From positions 34,479-98,478 of the forward strand of contig JADZFR010000001.1 in assembly GCA_020849795.1 (NCBI GenBank): a stretch of 64,000 bases of DNA. The letters run 5' to 3'. Positions within the stretch are counted from its first letter, which is position 1, and the number at the start of each line of letters is the position of its first letter. Position numbers and translations under genes: made by a program. Under the pieces are notes generated by a model. That model searched no databases. It saw only the letters and a list, made by a program, of their open reading frames with translations, and was not told the origin of the DNA. Source of the stretch: Planctomycetota bacterium. Lineage in GTDB: Bacteria; Planctomycetota; UBA8742; UBA2392. Of this stretch, positions 18,339-27,300 are shown in pieces.

Positions 18339-20393
18339 CTACTGCGCGATCAGCAGAAACAGTGCGATGAGGATGACGGCACCGGTCGCAAATGCATACA
18401 GGTAGTGACGCACCAAGCCGGTCTGCAAGCGGCGCACGAGGTCGCTGCTGGCCTTGACAACCATCGCTGCTCCGTTGACGAACAACAGGTCAATCACGAT
18501 CACGTCCACCACGACAAACAGCACGTCGCTGGCAATCTTCGTCGGACGCACGATGGTGAGGTCGTAAAGCTCGTCGATGTAGTACTTGTTCAGCAGCACT
18601 CTGTACCAAGGCGTCATCACGGCGTCGGCGCCCTCACCACGGAAGGCAAGCGCGCGCACCTTGGCAAGATTGGCCGGGCGCGAGTAGATCGCAAAGGCAA
18701 ACAGGAAGACGCCAATGGCAATCAGGCTGCTGATCGCGATGTTGACCCACTCGGCTGCGATGGCGGCGCTGTCGTGCTCGACCGGAATCAGCAGCTTGCT
18801 GCCCTCGGGCAACGCGGCTTGGCCCGCAGCCCAAATCGGGGCCAGCCACGTCTGGAAGGGCGGGTGATGCACGCCAAATGCCGGCGGCAGCAGCAGGTAC
18901 CCGACGCCGATTGCGCCCAGCGCCAGGATCAACAATGGCATGGCCATGCTGCGCGGCGCTTCGTCTGCGTGGGCATAGGCGTGCTCGTCGCCGCGCCATT
19001 TGCCGTAGAAAGTCAAGCCGATGAGGCGCGCAGAATAGAACGCGGTGCAGATCGCCGCCGCTACGCCCAGGCCGTAGATGATCCAGCCCAAAGTGTCACC
19101 GCGGTGAAAGGCCGAATACAGGATTGCGTCCTTGCTGAAAAAGCCGGCCAAGCCGGGTATGCCCGCCAACGCCAGCGCGCCGATGAACATGGTGTAGCAG
19201 GTGATGGGTAATTTCTCTTTCAACCCGCCCATCTTCCACATGTCCTGGCTGTCCGGGTTGCCGTGCCCCAGTGAATGCTCAAGCGCATGAATCACGCTGC
19301 CGGAACCCAGGAACAACAGCGCCTTGAAAAAGGCGTGCGTGAACACATGAAACACCGCAAGGTGAAACTGTCCCAGGCCAGCCGCCATGAACATGAAGCC
19401 GAGCTGGCTGACGGTGCTGTAGGCCAGCACCTTCTTGATGTCGCGCTGGACCAGCCCGATGCTGCCCGCGAACAGCGCTGTGGCGCCGCCGGTGACGGCA
19501 ACGATGGTCATGGCAGTTTCGGCATGCACGAACACGAAGTTCATGCGCGCGACCATGTAGATGCCTGCTGTCACCATCGTCGCGGCGTGAATCAGCGCGC
19601 TTACGGGCGTGGGGCCGGCCATGGCATCCGGCAACCACACAAACAGCGGAATCTGCGCGCTCTTGCCGCAAGCGCCGACAAACAGGCAGATGCATGCCCA
19701 GTTCAGCAGCGTGGTATCCACGGTGCCCGATGCGATCGCGGCTTGCATGCCCGTTTGCAGGCTGGCATCGCCGGCATAGCTGAGGCTGCCGAAGTGCCAG
19801 AACAGCAGGAACATGCCGATCATGAATCCGAAGTCGCCCACGCGGTTGGCGATGAATGCCTTCATGCCCGCAGTGGTGTTGTGCAGGTGCTTGTACCAGA
19901 AACCGATCAGCAGATAGCTGCACAGGCCCACGCCTTCCCATCCCAGGAACAGCGTGACCAGACTGTCGCCCAGGACCAGCATCAGCATCGCGAAAACGAA
20001 CAGGTTCAGGTACGCGAAGTAGCGCGCGAAACCCTCATCGTGTCCCATGTAGCCGATGCTGTAGATGTGAATCAGCGCACCGATGCCGGTGATGATCAGC
20101 ATGTACACGCTGCTCAACCGGTCGAGATATAACCCGAAGTTGATCTTGAACCCGCCGACCTGCATCCAGGTAAACGCCGACGACTGCACGGTCTCTTTGC
20201 CCAACATGTTCATGTGGTACACGAACAGGCCAAGTGCACACAGAAACGAGATGACGACCGCAGCAGCGGCAATCCCGCCTGAACTTGCGACCGACATGCG
20301 CTTGCCGAACAGTCCGTTGATCAGGAATCCGAACAGCGGCATCAGCGGCACCGCCCACAACAGCAACTCGGGGTTGTTGAAGACGTTGATCAT
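18339..20393 (-). CDS. nuoL: NADH-quinone oxidoreductase subunit L
   Basis: Antiporter-like proton-pumping subunit of respiratory complex I, 684 residues with about 16 membrane helices. Recognisable blocks: FMLGWEGVGLCSYLLIGFWY-type segment (LFLGWEGVGLCSYLL), NRVGDFGFMIG, the FVWLPDAMAGPTPVSALIHAATMVTAGIY proton-channel helix region and KKVLAYSTVSQLGFM. It includes the long C-terminal lateral helix region and a final helix (YAFATGAVILIALFLLI). The ATG at 20393 (MINVFNNPEL) lies 1 nt after the nuoK stop. No nuoM or nuoN follows; the next gene converges. Confidence 0.97.
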   Translation of the reverse strand: MINVFNNPELLLWAVPLMPLFGFLINGLFGKRMSVASSGGIAAAAVVISFLCALGLFVYHMNMLGKETVQSSAFTWMQVGGFKINFGLYLDRLSSVYMLIITGIGALIHIYSIGYMGHDEGFARYFAYLNLFVFAMLMLVLGDSLVTLFLGWEGVGLCSYLLIGFWYKHLHNTTAGMKAFIANRVGDFGFMIGMFLLFWHFGSLSYAGDASLQTGMQAAIASGTVDTTLLNWACICLFVGACGKSAQIPLFVWLPDAMAGPTPVSALIHAATMVTAGIYMVARMNFVFVHAETAMTIVAVTGGATALFAGSIGLVQRDIKKVLAYSTVSQLGFMFMAAGLGQFHLAVFHVFTHAFFKALLFLGSGSVIHALEHSLGHGNPDSQDMWKMGGLKEKLPITCYTMFIGALALAGIPGLAGFFSKDAILYSAFHRGDTLGWIIYGLGVAAAICTAFYSARLIGLTFYGKWRGDEHAYAHADEAPRSMAMPLLILALGAIGVGYLLLPPAFGVHHPPFQTWLAPIWAAGQAALPEGSKLLIPVEHDSAAIAAEWVNIAISSLIAIGVFLFAFAIYSRPANLAKVRALAFRGEGADAVMTPWYRVLLNKYYIDELYDLTIVRPTKIASDVLFVVVDVIVIDLLFVNGAAMVVKASSDLVRRLQTGLVRHYLYAFATGAVILIALFLLIAQ

Positions 20394-20394
20394 C

Positions 20395-20721
20395 TCAGCC
20401 CTTGAGTTCCGAGGCGGCGTCCGAGTCCGCGGTGTGCTTGCGGCGATAGACCGCAACGATAATCGCCAATCCGATTCCGACTTCGGCGGCGGCTACCGCC
20501 ATGACCATCAGCGTGAAGAACTGGCCCGAGTGTGCGCCGATCATGCCCGCACCTTCCCCGGCCCAATAGCGCGAAAAGGTGACCAGCGCGATGTTTACCG
20601 CGTTCAGCATCAACTCCAGCGACATCAGCAGCATGATCAGGTGGCGGCGCGAAAGCACGCCGTACAGCCCCGCGCTGAACAGTACCGCTGCCAAAAACAG
20701 CACGACCTTAGGTTCAAGCAT
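20395..20721 (-). CDS. nuoK: NADH-quinone oxidoreductase subunit K
   Basis: Small three-helix membrane subunit of complex I, 108 residues. The two membrane-embedded glutamates are visible in SLELMLNAVNIALV and VAAAEVGIGLAIIVAVYR, both part of the proton pathway in the family. The ATG at 20721 (MLEPKVVLFLAA) overlaps the end of nuoJ by 8 bp. A slightly hydrophilic C-terminal tail of about 12 residues follows the last helix. Confidence 0.96.
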   Translation of the reverse strand: MLEPKVVLFLAAVLFSAGLYGVLSRRHLIMLLMSLELMLNAVNIALVTFSRYWAGEGAGMIGAHSGQFFTLMVMAVAAAEVGIGLAIIVAVYRRKHTADSDAASELKG

Positions 20722-21427
20722 GGTCGCGCTCCTTGCCCACATCCTGTGTGCCGGGGATACCCGCCAGGTGGCGGCGCGCCAGCAGTACCGCGCCGAGCAG
20801 GGCCGCGAAAATCAGCAGGCTGACCACTTCAAACGCGAGCGGAAAGCCCTCAAAGATCGTCTTGCTGACAGCGGCTGTGCTGCCGAACGACAATGCCCCG
20901 TCCGAAGATGACGGCACAAACAGGGCGCCCGAGTAGCTTGCCGGCAGGGGCCCGAAGTCGTTGAAATCGGCCGGCAGTTTGGCAATCGCGGCAGTGAAGC
21001 ACACCAGGAATGACAGCGAAAGCACCATCGCCATCGGCTTCGGAAGCTGGATGCTGTCCAGTGCTGCAGTCACCGCCGGAGGCATCTGAAGCTCGTTCTT
21101 CTTCTTCTTCGCCTTGGCAGGGCCGCCGGAGTCTTTTGGGTTGAACACTGCGCGCGAGCCGACCGCGCCGGGCAGCTTCAGCCGGTCATCTTGCGTTCGG
21201 GTGTCGGTGAACATCAGGACGAACAGGAACATCACCGCCAGTGCGCCCGCGTAAATGATGATCTGGGAAACAGCGATAAACGGCGCATCCAGCGCCTTGA
21301 ACACGCCGGCAGAGCCGCCAAACGCAATCAGCAGACCCAGCAGGGCATACACAGGGTTCTTCTGCGTGATCAAGATCAGCGTGCCCGCCAGCGAAATCAG
21401 GGCGCTAAGAGTGAACAGAACTTCCAT
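20714..21427 (-). CDS. nuoJ: NADH-quinone oxidoreductase subunit J
   Basis: Membrane subunit of complex I, 237 residues with five hydrophobic segments. The family block FKALDAPFIAVSQIIIYAGALAVMFLFVLM is intact. Between helices 3 and 4 it carries an unusually long, charged loop (about residues 98-140) with a KAKKKKNE cluster, longer than in textbook NuoJ proteins. The start at 21427 (MEVLFTLSAL) is chosen because upstream codons encode a hydrophilic Pro/Thr stretch. It leads the nuoJKL operon. Confidence 0.94.
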   Translation of the reverse strand: MEVLFTLSALISLAGTLILITQKNPVYALLGLLIAFGGSAGVFKALDAPFIAVSQIIIYAGALAVMFLFVLMFTDTRTQDDRLKLPGAVGSRAVFNPKDSGGPAKAKKKKNELQMPPAVTAALDSIQLPKPMAMVLSLSFLVCFTAAIAKLPADFNDFGPLPASYSGALFVPSSSDGALSFGSTAAVSKTIFEGFPLAFEVVSLLIFAALLGAVLLARRHLAGIPGTQDVGKERDHA

Positions 21428-21563
21428 GAAACCGATCCCTGCTGGAGTCGAGGGCGGCACGTTAGCAGTGGGGGAATGGGCACGCAAGCACGCTCGCCCG
21501 GTGCCGGAAATGACACCCGTCGCGCGCTTGAAAGCTCACGACGGGTGCGTTCAGGTCAGCCGG

Positions 21564-22958
21564 CTAGCGGCCTCGGGGCTGCGTGCGCGCATTGTTGCCG
21601 CCTTGGTTGCGCCCGGTGTTGTTGTTGTTGTTGCGCGGCTGGGTGCGAGGCTGGGTGCGTGAGCTGCTCGGGGTGGTGCGCGGTCGTGAGCCGCTGTTGC
21701 TGATGCCTGAGCTGAAGCGCGGCTTGGGCTTGCCCACATACAGGTTTGCCGGGTCAAGGTCGGGGTACTTGGTATAGAAGTACTTGCGCCACCGCGGCTG
21801 GTCGCTGCCGTTGTCGGTACGGCAAATGCGTACCAGGCTTGCCATGGCGCTGAGCTGCACGCCTGGGCTCTGGTCGGTCAACAATTCCACCAGTGGGTAA
21901 GCCTCTTTCTCGCGCTCAGCTGTGATCAACTGGCCCAAGGCGGTGGCTGCGGCTTCGCGAACTACTGCGGTGCGGTCGCCGGTTGCCTGCAGCAGTGGCT
22001 CAATGGCACGTTCGTCGCGGATGCGGGCCAGTGCCAGGGCCGAGCTTTCGCGAACACGTTCATCAAAGTCCGACAGACCGGTCAGCACCGCATTGTACAC
22101 GCGCTCAGGGTCGCTGCCGTAGTGCCGCGACAGCGCGTCGATCGCGTGCCGGCGCACAGACGGGTACTCATCGCTGACTGCCCGCTCCAGCGCGGGGATC
22201 ACGCGCTGCGGGTCTGCAATCTTGCCCAGCGCGATGGCAGAAGCCCCGCGCAACTCTGCGTCCGGGTGCGACAGGCCGACGACACTCAAGTCGTTGACAG
22301 CCGCCACGTCGCCGATGTCACCCATTGCGTTGACGGCGGCGACCTGTACGCGCGGGTCAGGGTCTGACAGAAAGCGGCTGCGCAGGGGCAAGATCGAGTC
22401 CTTCTGTACTCCGTCGAAGGCCACCGCAAACGTGTAGACCGCCGCGCGGCGCATCGCGTAGCCGCCTTCCTGGTCTTCCATGTTGTGGCTGAGCGCCTGC
22501 ATCAGCGCCTTGTGGTCGGCGTAATCGCGCAGCTTGTCACCCATCGTGGAAAGCCCGAGCATGCTGTTCAGGCGCACGCTGGCGGCTTCTTCGGGGTCGA
22601 GCACTTTTTCCATAAGAACCGGTATCACTGCGGCGTCGCCGGTGAACCCGAGCATTACGCCAGCTACTGCGCGCCGCGGGGTACTGCCATCGTCGTGCAG
22701 GGCCGACAGCAAGGCGCGCTGGTACATGCGGGCGTTTTCGGACAGCTTGGCGCGCATCGCCGTCTCGCCGTCTTTGTCAGCACGCTGGATAGCCAGCGCC
22801 AGTTCGCGCAGGGAGTCATCGAAGGACTCCAGTGTCGCGTCGTCAATGTATGCGCGTTCGCCGTTTTCGTCAGCGCCGGAATTGCGGGTGCCGGAGCAAC
22901 CCGCAAGCAACCCCAACAGCAAAGCCGCGCAAACGATAGGCAAGGAAGTGCGACGCAT
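21564..22958 (-). CDS. HEAT-repeat lipoprotein
   Basis: A 464-residue protein with a lipoprotein signal (LPIVCAALLLGLLAGC, lipobox LAGC near residues 17-20), so it should be lipid-anchored in the periplasm or on the outer membrane. Most of the mature chain is a stack of HEAT / PBS-lyase-type repeats of about 31 residues, for example PDPRVQVAAVNAMGDIGD, PDAELRGASAIALGKIAD, EYPSVRRHAIDALSRHYG, FDERVRESSALALARIRD and DRTAVVREAAATALGQL. Such solenoids act in protein-protein contacts. The last 60 residues are low-complexity, rich in Arg, Pro, Asn and Thr, with a run of five Asn. Start chosen at 22958 to place the lipobox correctly. Confidence 0.85.
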   Translation of the reverse strand: MRRTSLPIVCAALLLGLLAGCSGTRNSGADENGERAYIDDATLESFDDSLRELALAIQRADKDGETAMRAKLSENARMYQRALLSALHDDGSTPRRAVAGVMLGFTGDAAVIPVLMEKVLDPEEAASVRLNSMLGLSTMGDKLRDYADHKALMQALSHNMEDQEGGYAMRRAAVYTFAVAFDGVQKDSILPLRSRFLSDPDPRVQVAAVNAMGDIGDVAAVNDLSVVGLSHPDAELRGASAIALGKIADPQRVIPALERAVSDEYPSVRRHAIDALSRHYGSDPERVYNAVLTGLSDFDERVRESSALALARIRDERAIEPLLQATGDRTAVVREAAATALGQLITAEREKEAYPLVELLTDQSPGVQLSAMASLVRICRTDNGSDQPRWRKYFYTKYPDLDPANLYVGKPKPRFSSGISNSGSRPRTTPSSSRTQPRTQPRNNNNNTGRNQGGNNARTQPRGR

Positions 22959-23398
22959 TTCGTGTCCCCGCTGAAGCCAAAAAGAAGTTCTATCCTCTAT
23001 ATACGCCGACAGATGCAAATCCGTTGACAATTTTCATCGCTTGCAGCCCGGTTCTACCTTGCCGCCACGGCCGCTCGGGCTTGGCCCGGCGTGTTATCGA
23101 TTCCAAAGAGGTGACCGCGTGTTACGCACCAGACACAGGTGCGTGCCGGCGGGTCCACTTCCGCGGCGGAACGCACTCGTCATAAGTAACTATTTAGTAT
23201 AATGTTACGGCTTCAACGTGGCGTCAGCGTCCGCGCCGGATTGCAGATGGCACCCATGTTGCACTCTGGATTGGCAAGCATGAGTTGTCGTCGGGCTTTC
23301 TGCCCCCGGTTCGACGGCAAAGCAATGGGCGGCATCAGTGCCCTAAGGATTGAATTAGGCGGGACTTGTGCTGGAATGCGGGTCCGATGCCGAGGCCA
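22959..23398. other. 440-bp divergent intergenic region with a promoter-like -10 box
   Basis: No convincing gene lies between the divergent HEAT and VWA genes. The region contains an AT-rich island with a perfect TATAAT at 23198-23203 reading towards the VWA gene, though no good -35 box is visible 16-18 nt upstream. It also contains a 7-bp inverted repeat, ACGCACC at 23124-23130 and GGTGCGT at 23138-23144, that could be an operator or a short hairpin. A short open frame at 23202-23402 has no ribosome-binding site and looks spurious. Confidence 0.3.
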
Positions 23399-24184
23399 AT
23401 GAAACAGTCGACAAAACACTCGCGAAGCTTTCTCCCGGTGCGCACCCTCGTTGCATGTCTTTGTCTGCTGCTGGGCGCCGCAAGTGCGTTGGCGCAGGAG
23501 AGCGGCGGCGAAAACAAGCCCCCGAAAGATCGCGACGGCTATGACAGGCCGACGACCTACCCGAAGATCAGTTTCGGCGGCAAGAAGAAGGAAGGCGCCG
23601 AGGGGGTTGAAGGCGAAGCAGCCGCAGCAAAAAACAAGTCCCGTGTGTTCCTGTTGGACATCAGCGACAGTATGGCAGCGAGCATCACAATCGACGGCAC
23701 CCGCGAGACCACGCGCATGGAGCACATGCGCGAGGTCATGGGGCGTACGCTGGACAACCTGGCCAAGAAGCGAAACCTGGATTTCAACATCGTCACCTTT
23801 GGCAGTGTCAAGGACTTCGCCAACGGCGGCGACCTGGTGCAGACGAGTGCCGAGACCACGTTCAAGGCCAAGGAGTGGCTGAAGAAACTTGAGTCCAAGG
23901 GCTCGCCCGACCTGCACGCCCTGTTGGCTGAGTGCTACAAGCAAGAGCCCGACACCGCCGCAATGCTGGTCGGCAGCATGCCCGCCAAGCCTGCGGGCGT
24001 GGACGAAGAAGTGCTCAAGAAGTTCGAAAGCGTCGGCGAGTACATCATCGACGAGGTCAAGAACAAACGCACAGCCGGCAAGAAGACGACGCTGGATATC
24101 ATCGGCATCGGCCTTGGCCGCGACGAGAAGGCATATTACAGGCGCCTGGCGGAAGCCGGTGGTGGTACCTACATCGACGGTTGA
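23399..24184 (+). CDS. Secreted von Willebrand factor A domain protein
   Basis: A 261-residue protein with a signal peptide ending in ASALAQ near residue 34. After a charged Gly/Lys/Glu linker, residues about 80-258 form a VWA domain: the metal-binding MIDAS motif is DISDSMAAS, with a following Thr/Asp-containing loop in NIVTFGSVKDF and a C-terminal IIGIGLGRDEKAYYRRLAEAGGGTY, typical of VWA. VWA domains bind ligands through a divalent metal. Several ATGs are possible (23387, 23399); 23399 gives the best signal peptide. It is followed by a UUCG-capped hairpin and the giant pseudopilin-like gene. Confidence 0.8.
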   Translation: MKQSTKHSRSFLPVRTLVACLCLLLGAASALAQESGGENKPPKDRDGYDRPTTYPKISFGGKKKEGAEGVEGEAAAAKNKSRVFLLDISDSMAASITIDGTRETTRMEHMREVMGRTLDNLAKKRNLDFNIVTFGSVKDFANGGDLVQTSAETTFKAKEWLKKLESKGSPDLHALLAECYKQEPDTAAMLVGSMPAKPAGVDEEVLKKFESVGEYIIDEVKNKRTAGKKTTLDIIGIGLGRDEKAYYRRLAEAGGGTYIDG

Positions 24185-24194
24185 CCCCGCGCCG

Positions 24195-24218
24195 GCGGAC
24201 ACAGTTCGCTGCGTCCGC
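24195..24218 (+). terminator. Hairpin with TTCG tetraloop after the VWA gene
   Basis: GCGGAC and CAG (24195-24204) pair with CTG and GTCCGC (24209-24218), with one A-C mismatch, around a TTCG tetraloop, a very stable RNA cap. It starts 10 nt after the stop. No T-tract follows, so it may protect or attenuate the message rather than terminate it fully. Confidence 0.4.
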
Positions 24219-24304
24219 TAGAGAAGAAGAATTCAAGTGAAGCCGCGTCCCCCGACGGCTGCACTGCAAAACCCTGTTTCAACGTGGACCGGAGGTCTGA
24301 CGTG

Positions 24305-27300
24305 ATGCAACCAAGGCGCACAGTGCTATGGAACCCGCGCGCATATAGGCGGGGAACACTGTTGGTTGTCGTGCTCGGATTGCTGGTGGCGCTGTTCGTC
24401 ATCGGCACTTCGTTCAGTTTCGTGACGCTTTCTGAGCGTCGCGCAGCCGCGAACTACCTGGATCGACAGCGGGCGCTTGACCTGGCCCTGGACGGCATTG
24501 AGTACTCGGTGGCGAGATTGCGCGCCGAGGCTGTCGTCGAGCATTACGAGGGCATCAAGCCTACGCACGCGGGCTACAAGAGCAAAGACTACGACGCTCG
24601 CCTGTATTCACTGCGTCCGCTTGACGCCGCCAACCCGTCGGTAAGCTGGAGTCGCGCCGCGTCTTCGACCAGCCATTCTGGCGGCGCAGACGGCAACTGG
24701 GCGGACTTCGACGGCAACGGGGAAAAGGGCGGCAACGAGACCAGCTTCGGCACTGACAAGATTCCGTCGCAGGTTGCGTTGGGCTCTGAGGGCTGGGCGT
24801 CAAGCGTCACGGGATTCCACGCCGACGGCATCAGCATCAACCAGGTGCGCAACAAAGATGTTGCGCGAGCCTCCGAAGAAGCCAACTACGGGCCCTCCGG
24901 CACCTATGAGCAGTTCGGCGATTACTTCCGCGTGCGCACTGTCGACGCCGCCAGCCTGCTGAACCTGAACAATTTCAAGGGCGACCGGCTTTCGCAGGTG
25001 CTGCTGGTGCTGGGTGATGCGATTGACGCCTGGCTGAACGGCACGCCAACGGGCAAGGACAACCCTTTCTATCCAGAGATTGTGCAGGACATCGTCCGCT
25101 TGTCGGAAGACAACGGCTGGGTGATCGAGAGTAAGGAAGAGCTGCGGCCGATTTACGCCAGCTACACCGATGGCGAGCGCCTGTTCGACCTCGCCAACAA
25201 CTTCATCACCGTCGCAAGCTGGCAGGACCCAAGCTACCGCGACTATTGCGACAACAACACGAAGGTCGAAGAGCTCAACAACCCCCGCAAGCTGACCGAG
25301 CAAGAACGCTGGCGCTCAGGCTGGGCGGATTCCGCCTCGGCGGGCATGGACGGATGGCCGGACTGGCAGCCGGCGGCCAGCGGCTTCATGAAGTCGCCGA
25401 TCAACATCAACACGGCTTCAAAGCCGGTGCTGGTCGCGATGCTGGCCGGCATTGAGGCCAAGGCGCGCCTGCTGTTCTATCAGAAGCAGGATTTGATCAC
25501 TGCCAACGACCAGCTGTACTTTGACAACTTTACACAGGCTGTGCCGCAGCAGACCACCGGCACGACTGACCTTGGCCGACAGAACAACTCGGCGGACATT
25601 GCCGGTACGGGCGTACAGTTCGAAGTCAACTGGTACCCCAGCGGCGCCAACAGCCGCGGCATTTTCCAGATGGTGCCGATCGGGCCGATCGAAACGATGT
25701 ACGGCAAGAAGGGTGCCACCAGCAGCACCGCCACCGGCTCGGCTGAAAATGCCGGCGCGCTGGCAGAACAGATTATCCTGATGCGCAGCGCCGAGCCGTT
25801 CCGGAGCTGGCAAGATTTCGACGCTCGCTTTCTGCGCGAAGTGCTGTTGCGCGTGTACACCGAGGGCCGCACCGGCATCCAGGTGCCTGACCTGGTCGGC
25901 GTCAACCGCGGCGACCTGCAGGGCAAAGACAGCAACACGGTCAAGGGAATGTACCCCGAGAGCCTGCTGCCGCGCCCCGACAACTGCAACCACGCGGCAA
26001 ACCCGATCAAGTCCGGCGACGCAGCCATGAAGGGCGGCGACTTCCGCGCATGGTACTGGAAGAGCTGCGTCGACATGCTGCGCGCGGCGCTGTGTCCGAG
26101 CAACATCAGCAACCGCTACAACGCGGACTATCCCTACCATCTCAACGTGGACCGGATGGACCTGACGGTCACCAGCGCGCCTGTGTGCTTCAGCAGCATG
26201 GGTGTGTACGAAGTGGTGAGCATGGGCGAGTTGCTGGCGCCCGCGCCGGGTGCCCAGCAGGCAACCAGCAGCGGCGCCGTAGACCGCCTGCCGGTTGCGC
26301 GCCGCAAAGTGCGCAGCGTTGTGAAGATTTACGACGTGTGGCGCCACAGCAGCCAGGCCGACTTCATGACCGCCCCCGACCCGGCCATCTTCAACAAACC
26401 GTTCCAGACCGCTTCCACCACCGCGCCGCCGATCGTTCCGTACGCGCGCCTGACCAAGTCGAACACGAACAGTGGGCCGTTCTCGATCGATGAGATGAGC
26501 GCCCAGATCTGGAACAACAACTCCGCCACAGAAAGCGCGCTGCTCAACAAGGCCGATGACTCCAAGGGCATTGGATACAAGCGCGACCAGAACAACGTGA
26601 TCCAGGATGGACGCGACCGCTGGAAGGGCCACAACGAGTATACGTCGGCGTCGCGTGATTTCGGCTACGTCACCATGAACTCGCAGGACCGTACGCCGTT
26701 CACCTACACCGACGGCCGCACATACCCGCTGGCGTTCCATGCTCGCTTCAACGAAAGCCTGCGTGCCCGCACCGAGCTGATCAATGATGTCGACAGCACC
26801 TTCACCATTGAAGGCGTGTGCAGCGACCAGGCAGGACGCGACCAGGCATGGGGTCACCTGCCGCTGGAAACCGGCGCGCTGTTCGACGACTTCATCTCAA
26901 GCGCGTCGCCCCGCGACACCGGCCAGGCGCTGGTCAACCCGGCAGGCGTGGCAGAATTCGCCACCAGTTCAGAGGGTGAAGAAGCTACCAAGTATTCGTC
27001 GCTGGTGCCTGACGGCGTGCGCATGAGCGGCCAGAGTTTGCGCTTCCGCGCCCGCAGCGCGCTTGCCGCAACCTATGGCACGCGCGGCTTGACGCGTTAC
27101 GCGCGTCTGAAAATCCTGCGCTATCCCTGCGGCAGCCACTATGCCAACTATCCCTTCATGCCGATTCAGCCCACGGACAACAGCTATCCACAGGGTGTCA
27201 AGGACAGCGACCTGCCCAACCCGGCTTGGGACGGCAGTGTCAGTGAACCCATGACGCGCATGCGCCTTGAGGGACTGGCACCGCCCTGGCGCGGCCTGGA

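Noticed and set aside
23202..23402. 66-codon open frame upstream of the VWA gene
   Set aside because: It begins inside the promoter-like AT-rich block, lacks a ribosome-binding site and overlaps the VWA start.
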